NCBI GenBank assembly: GCA_040235415.1
Contig: JBECKR010000283.1
Location: 1-14,523, forward strand
From: JBECKR01 sp040235415
GTDB taxonomy: Bacteria > Acidobacteriota > Polarisedimenticolia > Polarisedimenticolales > Polarisedimenticolaceae
Reading direction: 5' to 3'
DNA length: 14,523 nt
Within the stretch, counting starts at the first letter, position 1. Every line of letters begins with the position of its first letter. A model generated the notes under the pieces. It was given only the letters and a program-made list of their open reading frames with translations, ran no database searches and had not been told where the DNA came from. Both the position numbers and the translations under genes were made by a program. Below are positions 14,357-14,523 of this stretch, piece after piece.

Positions 14357-14382
14357 AAGAACGCCGATTTTTGATCGCTTAC
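14357..14382 (-). repeat. IS66 right terminal inverted repeat
   Basis: 26 bp ending in CGCTTAC; read from the outside it begins GTAAGCGATC and matches the left repeat at 23 of 26 positions. Confidence 0.9.
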
Positions 14383-14383
14383 C

Positions 14384-14523
14384 TACCAACGTCCCACGGG
14401 ACGAGCGGTCGAGCGCGACGAGGCCGAGGTGCGACGGTGGGTTCGAGACGAGTGGCCGCGCATTAAAAAAAAACGCGCCGGCTGAAAGCCACGCTGGTCT
14501 TCGTCGATGAGAGCGGGTTCAGC
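14384..14523 (+). pseudogene. IS630-family transposase, internal fragment with a frame change
   Basis: The frame from 14384 reads RPTGRAVERDEAEVRRWVRD then EWPRIKKK, the segment that precedes the catalytic strand in IS630/Tc1-type transposases. The next expected block, LKATLVFVDESGFS, with the catalytic Asp in VDESGF, follows in the -1 frame from 14482 to the window end. The switch occurs at a run of nine A (14465-14473); without it the first frame stops at TGA 14483-14485. The N-terminal helix-turn-helix part is missing, replaced by the IS66 end. The rest lies beyond the window. The family call rests on motif order only. Confidence 0.7.
14465..14473 (+). other. A9 run at the transposase frame switch (candidate slippage site)
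   Basis: Nine consecutive adenines in an otherwise very GC-rich region, located exactly between the two frames of the IS630 fragment. One added A in the transcript, or a -1 ribosomal shift on A-AAA-AAA, would join the frames. Confidence 0.5.

Larger units (their letters stand above)
12067..14382 (-). mobile_element. Complete IS66-family insertion sequence
   Basis: The element is 2316 bp and is bounded by GTAA...TTAC ends typical of IS66. It carries the three expected genes in the order tnpA, tnpB, tnpC on the minus strand, all apparently intact, with full DDE residues in tnpC. Terminal inverted repeats match at 23 of 26 positions. IS66 elements normally create an 8-bp target duplication; here the flanking octamers are GGCGCCAC (12059-12066) and CTACCAAC (14383-14390), which do not match. 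The flanks belong to two different transposase families. Confidence 0.93.

Noticed and set aside
12059..14390. A target-site duplication around the IS66 element
   Set aside because: The two flanking octamers match at only three of eight positions, so no duplication is claimed.
12780..14510. A 576-codon plus-strand frame across the IS66 element
   Set aside because: It is antisense to tnpC, tnpB and tnpA, all of which match their families from end to end.
1..14523. CRISPR array, tRNA, rRNA or known anti-phage system
   Set aside because: No regularly spaced repeats, no cloverleaf-like or rRNA-like segment, and no gene pair resembling a defence system were seen; the kinase fusion lacks defence-type partners.

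Overview
The window is strongly GC-rich, with heavy use of codons ending in G or C and long open antisense shadow frames. It reads as a genomic segment of a free-living, probably soil or aquatic bacterium. The PknB-type kinase fused to a formylglycine-generating-enzyme-like domain and a hydrolase is typical of GC-rich lineages with expanded Ser/Thr kinases, such as Acidobacteriota, Myxococcota or Gemmatimonadota. I cannot fix the phylum from sequence alone.

Left block (1-3286, all minus strand). Reading leftward it carries a small secreted protein of unknown function, a DksA/TraR-type zinc-finger protein, a GFA/CENP-V zinc enzyme, and lutA and lutB for L-lactate oxidation. The GFA gene, lutA and lutB are packed stop-to-start (TAGATG) and overlapping (8 nt), so they are almost certainly translated from one mRNA. 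lutB starts at a GTG and runs off the left edge. No lutC is visible inside the window; it could lie beyond the edge.

Middle block (3539-8459, all plus strand). This is a loose string of small, unrelated housekeeping or accessory enzymes: a 96-aa small protein, a class I SAM methyltransferase, a GNAT acetyltransferase, a decayed Tat-exported amidohydrolase, a DoxX-like membrane protein, an epoxide hydrolase with the N-terminal EHN domain, a 500-bp stretch without a recognisable gene, and a second SAM methyltransferase. They look like independent units rather than one pathway.

Right-centre (8611-11789, plus). A 966-aa one-pass membrane protein joins an N-terminal PknB-like kinase with all catalytic residues, a transmembrane helix, a PEGA-like segment, an FGE/SUMF1-type domain that lacks the catalytic cysteine pair, and an alpha/beta hydrolase with a complete Ser-Asp-His triad. 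A 59-aa DUF1272 zinc-ribbon protein follows, ending in a perfect hairpin.

Right end (11813-14523) is a mobile-element pile-up. A complete IS66-family element of 2316 bp (tnpA, tnpB, tnpC; 26-bp terminal inverted repeats matching at 23 positions, ends GTAA/TTAC) sits between a fragment of a mutator/IS256-type transposase on its left and a fragment of an IS630-type transposase on its right. The 8-bp flanks do not match, so the IS66 copy is not a simple insertion with an intact target duplication. The IS630 fragment holds a run of nine adenines exactly where its reading frame shifts by -1, a candidate programmed slippage or frameshift site. No tRNA, rRNA or CRISPR array was seen.
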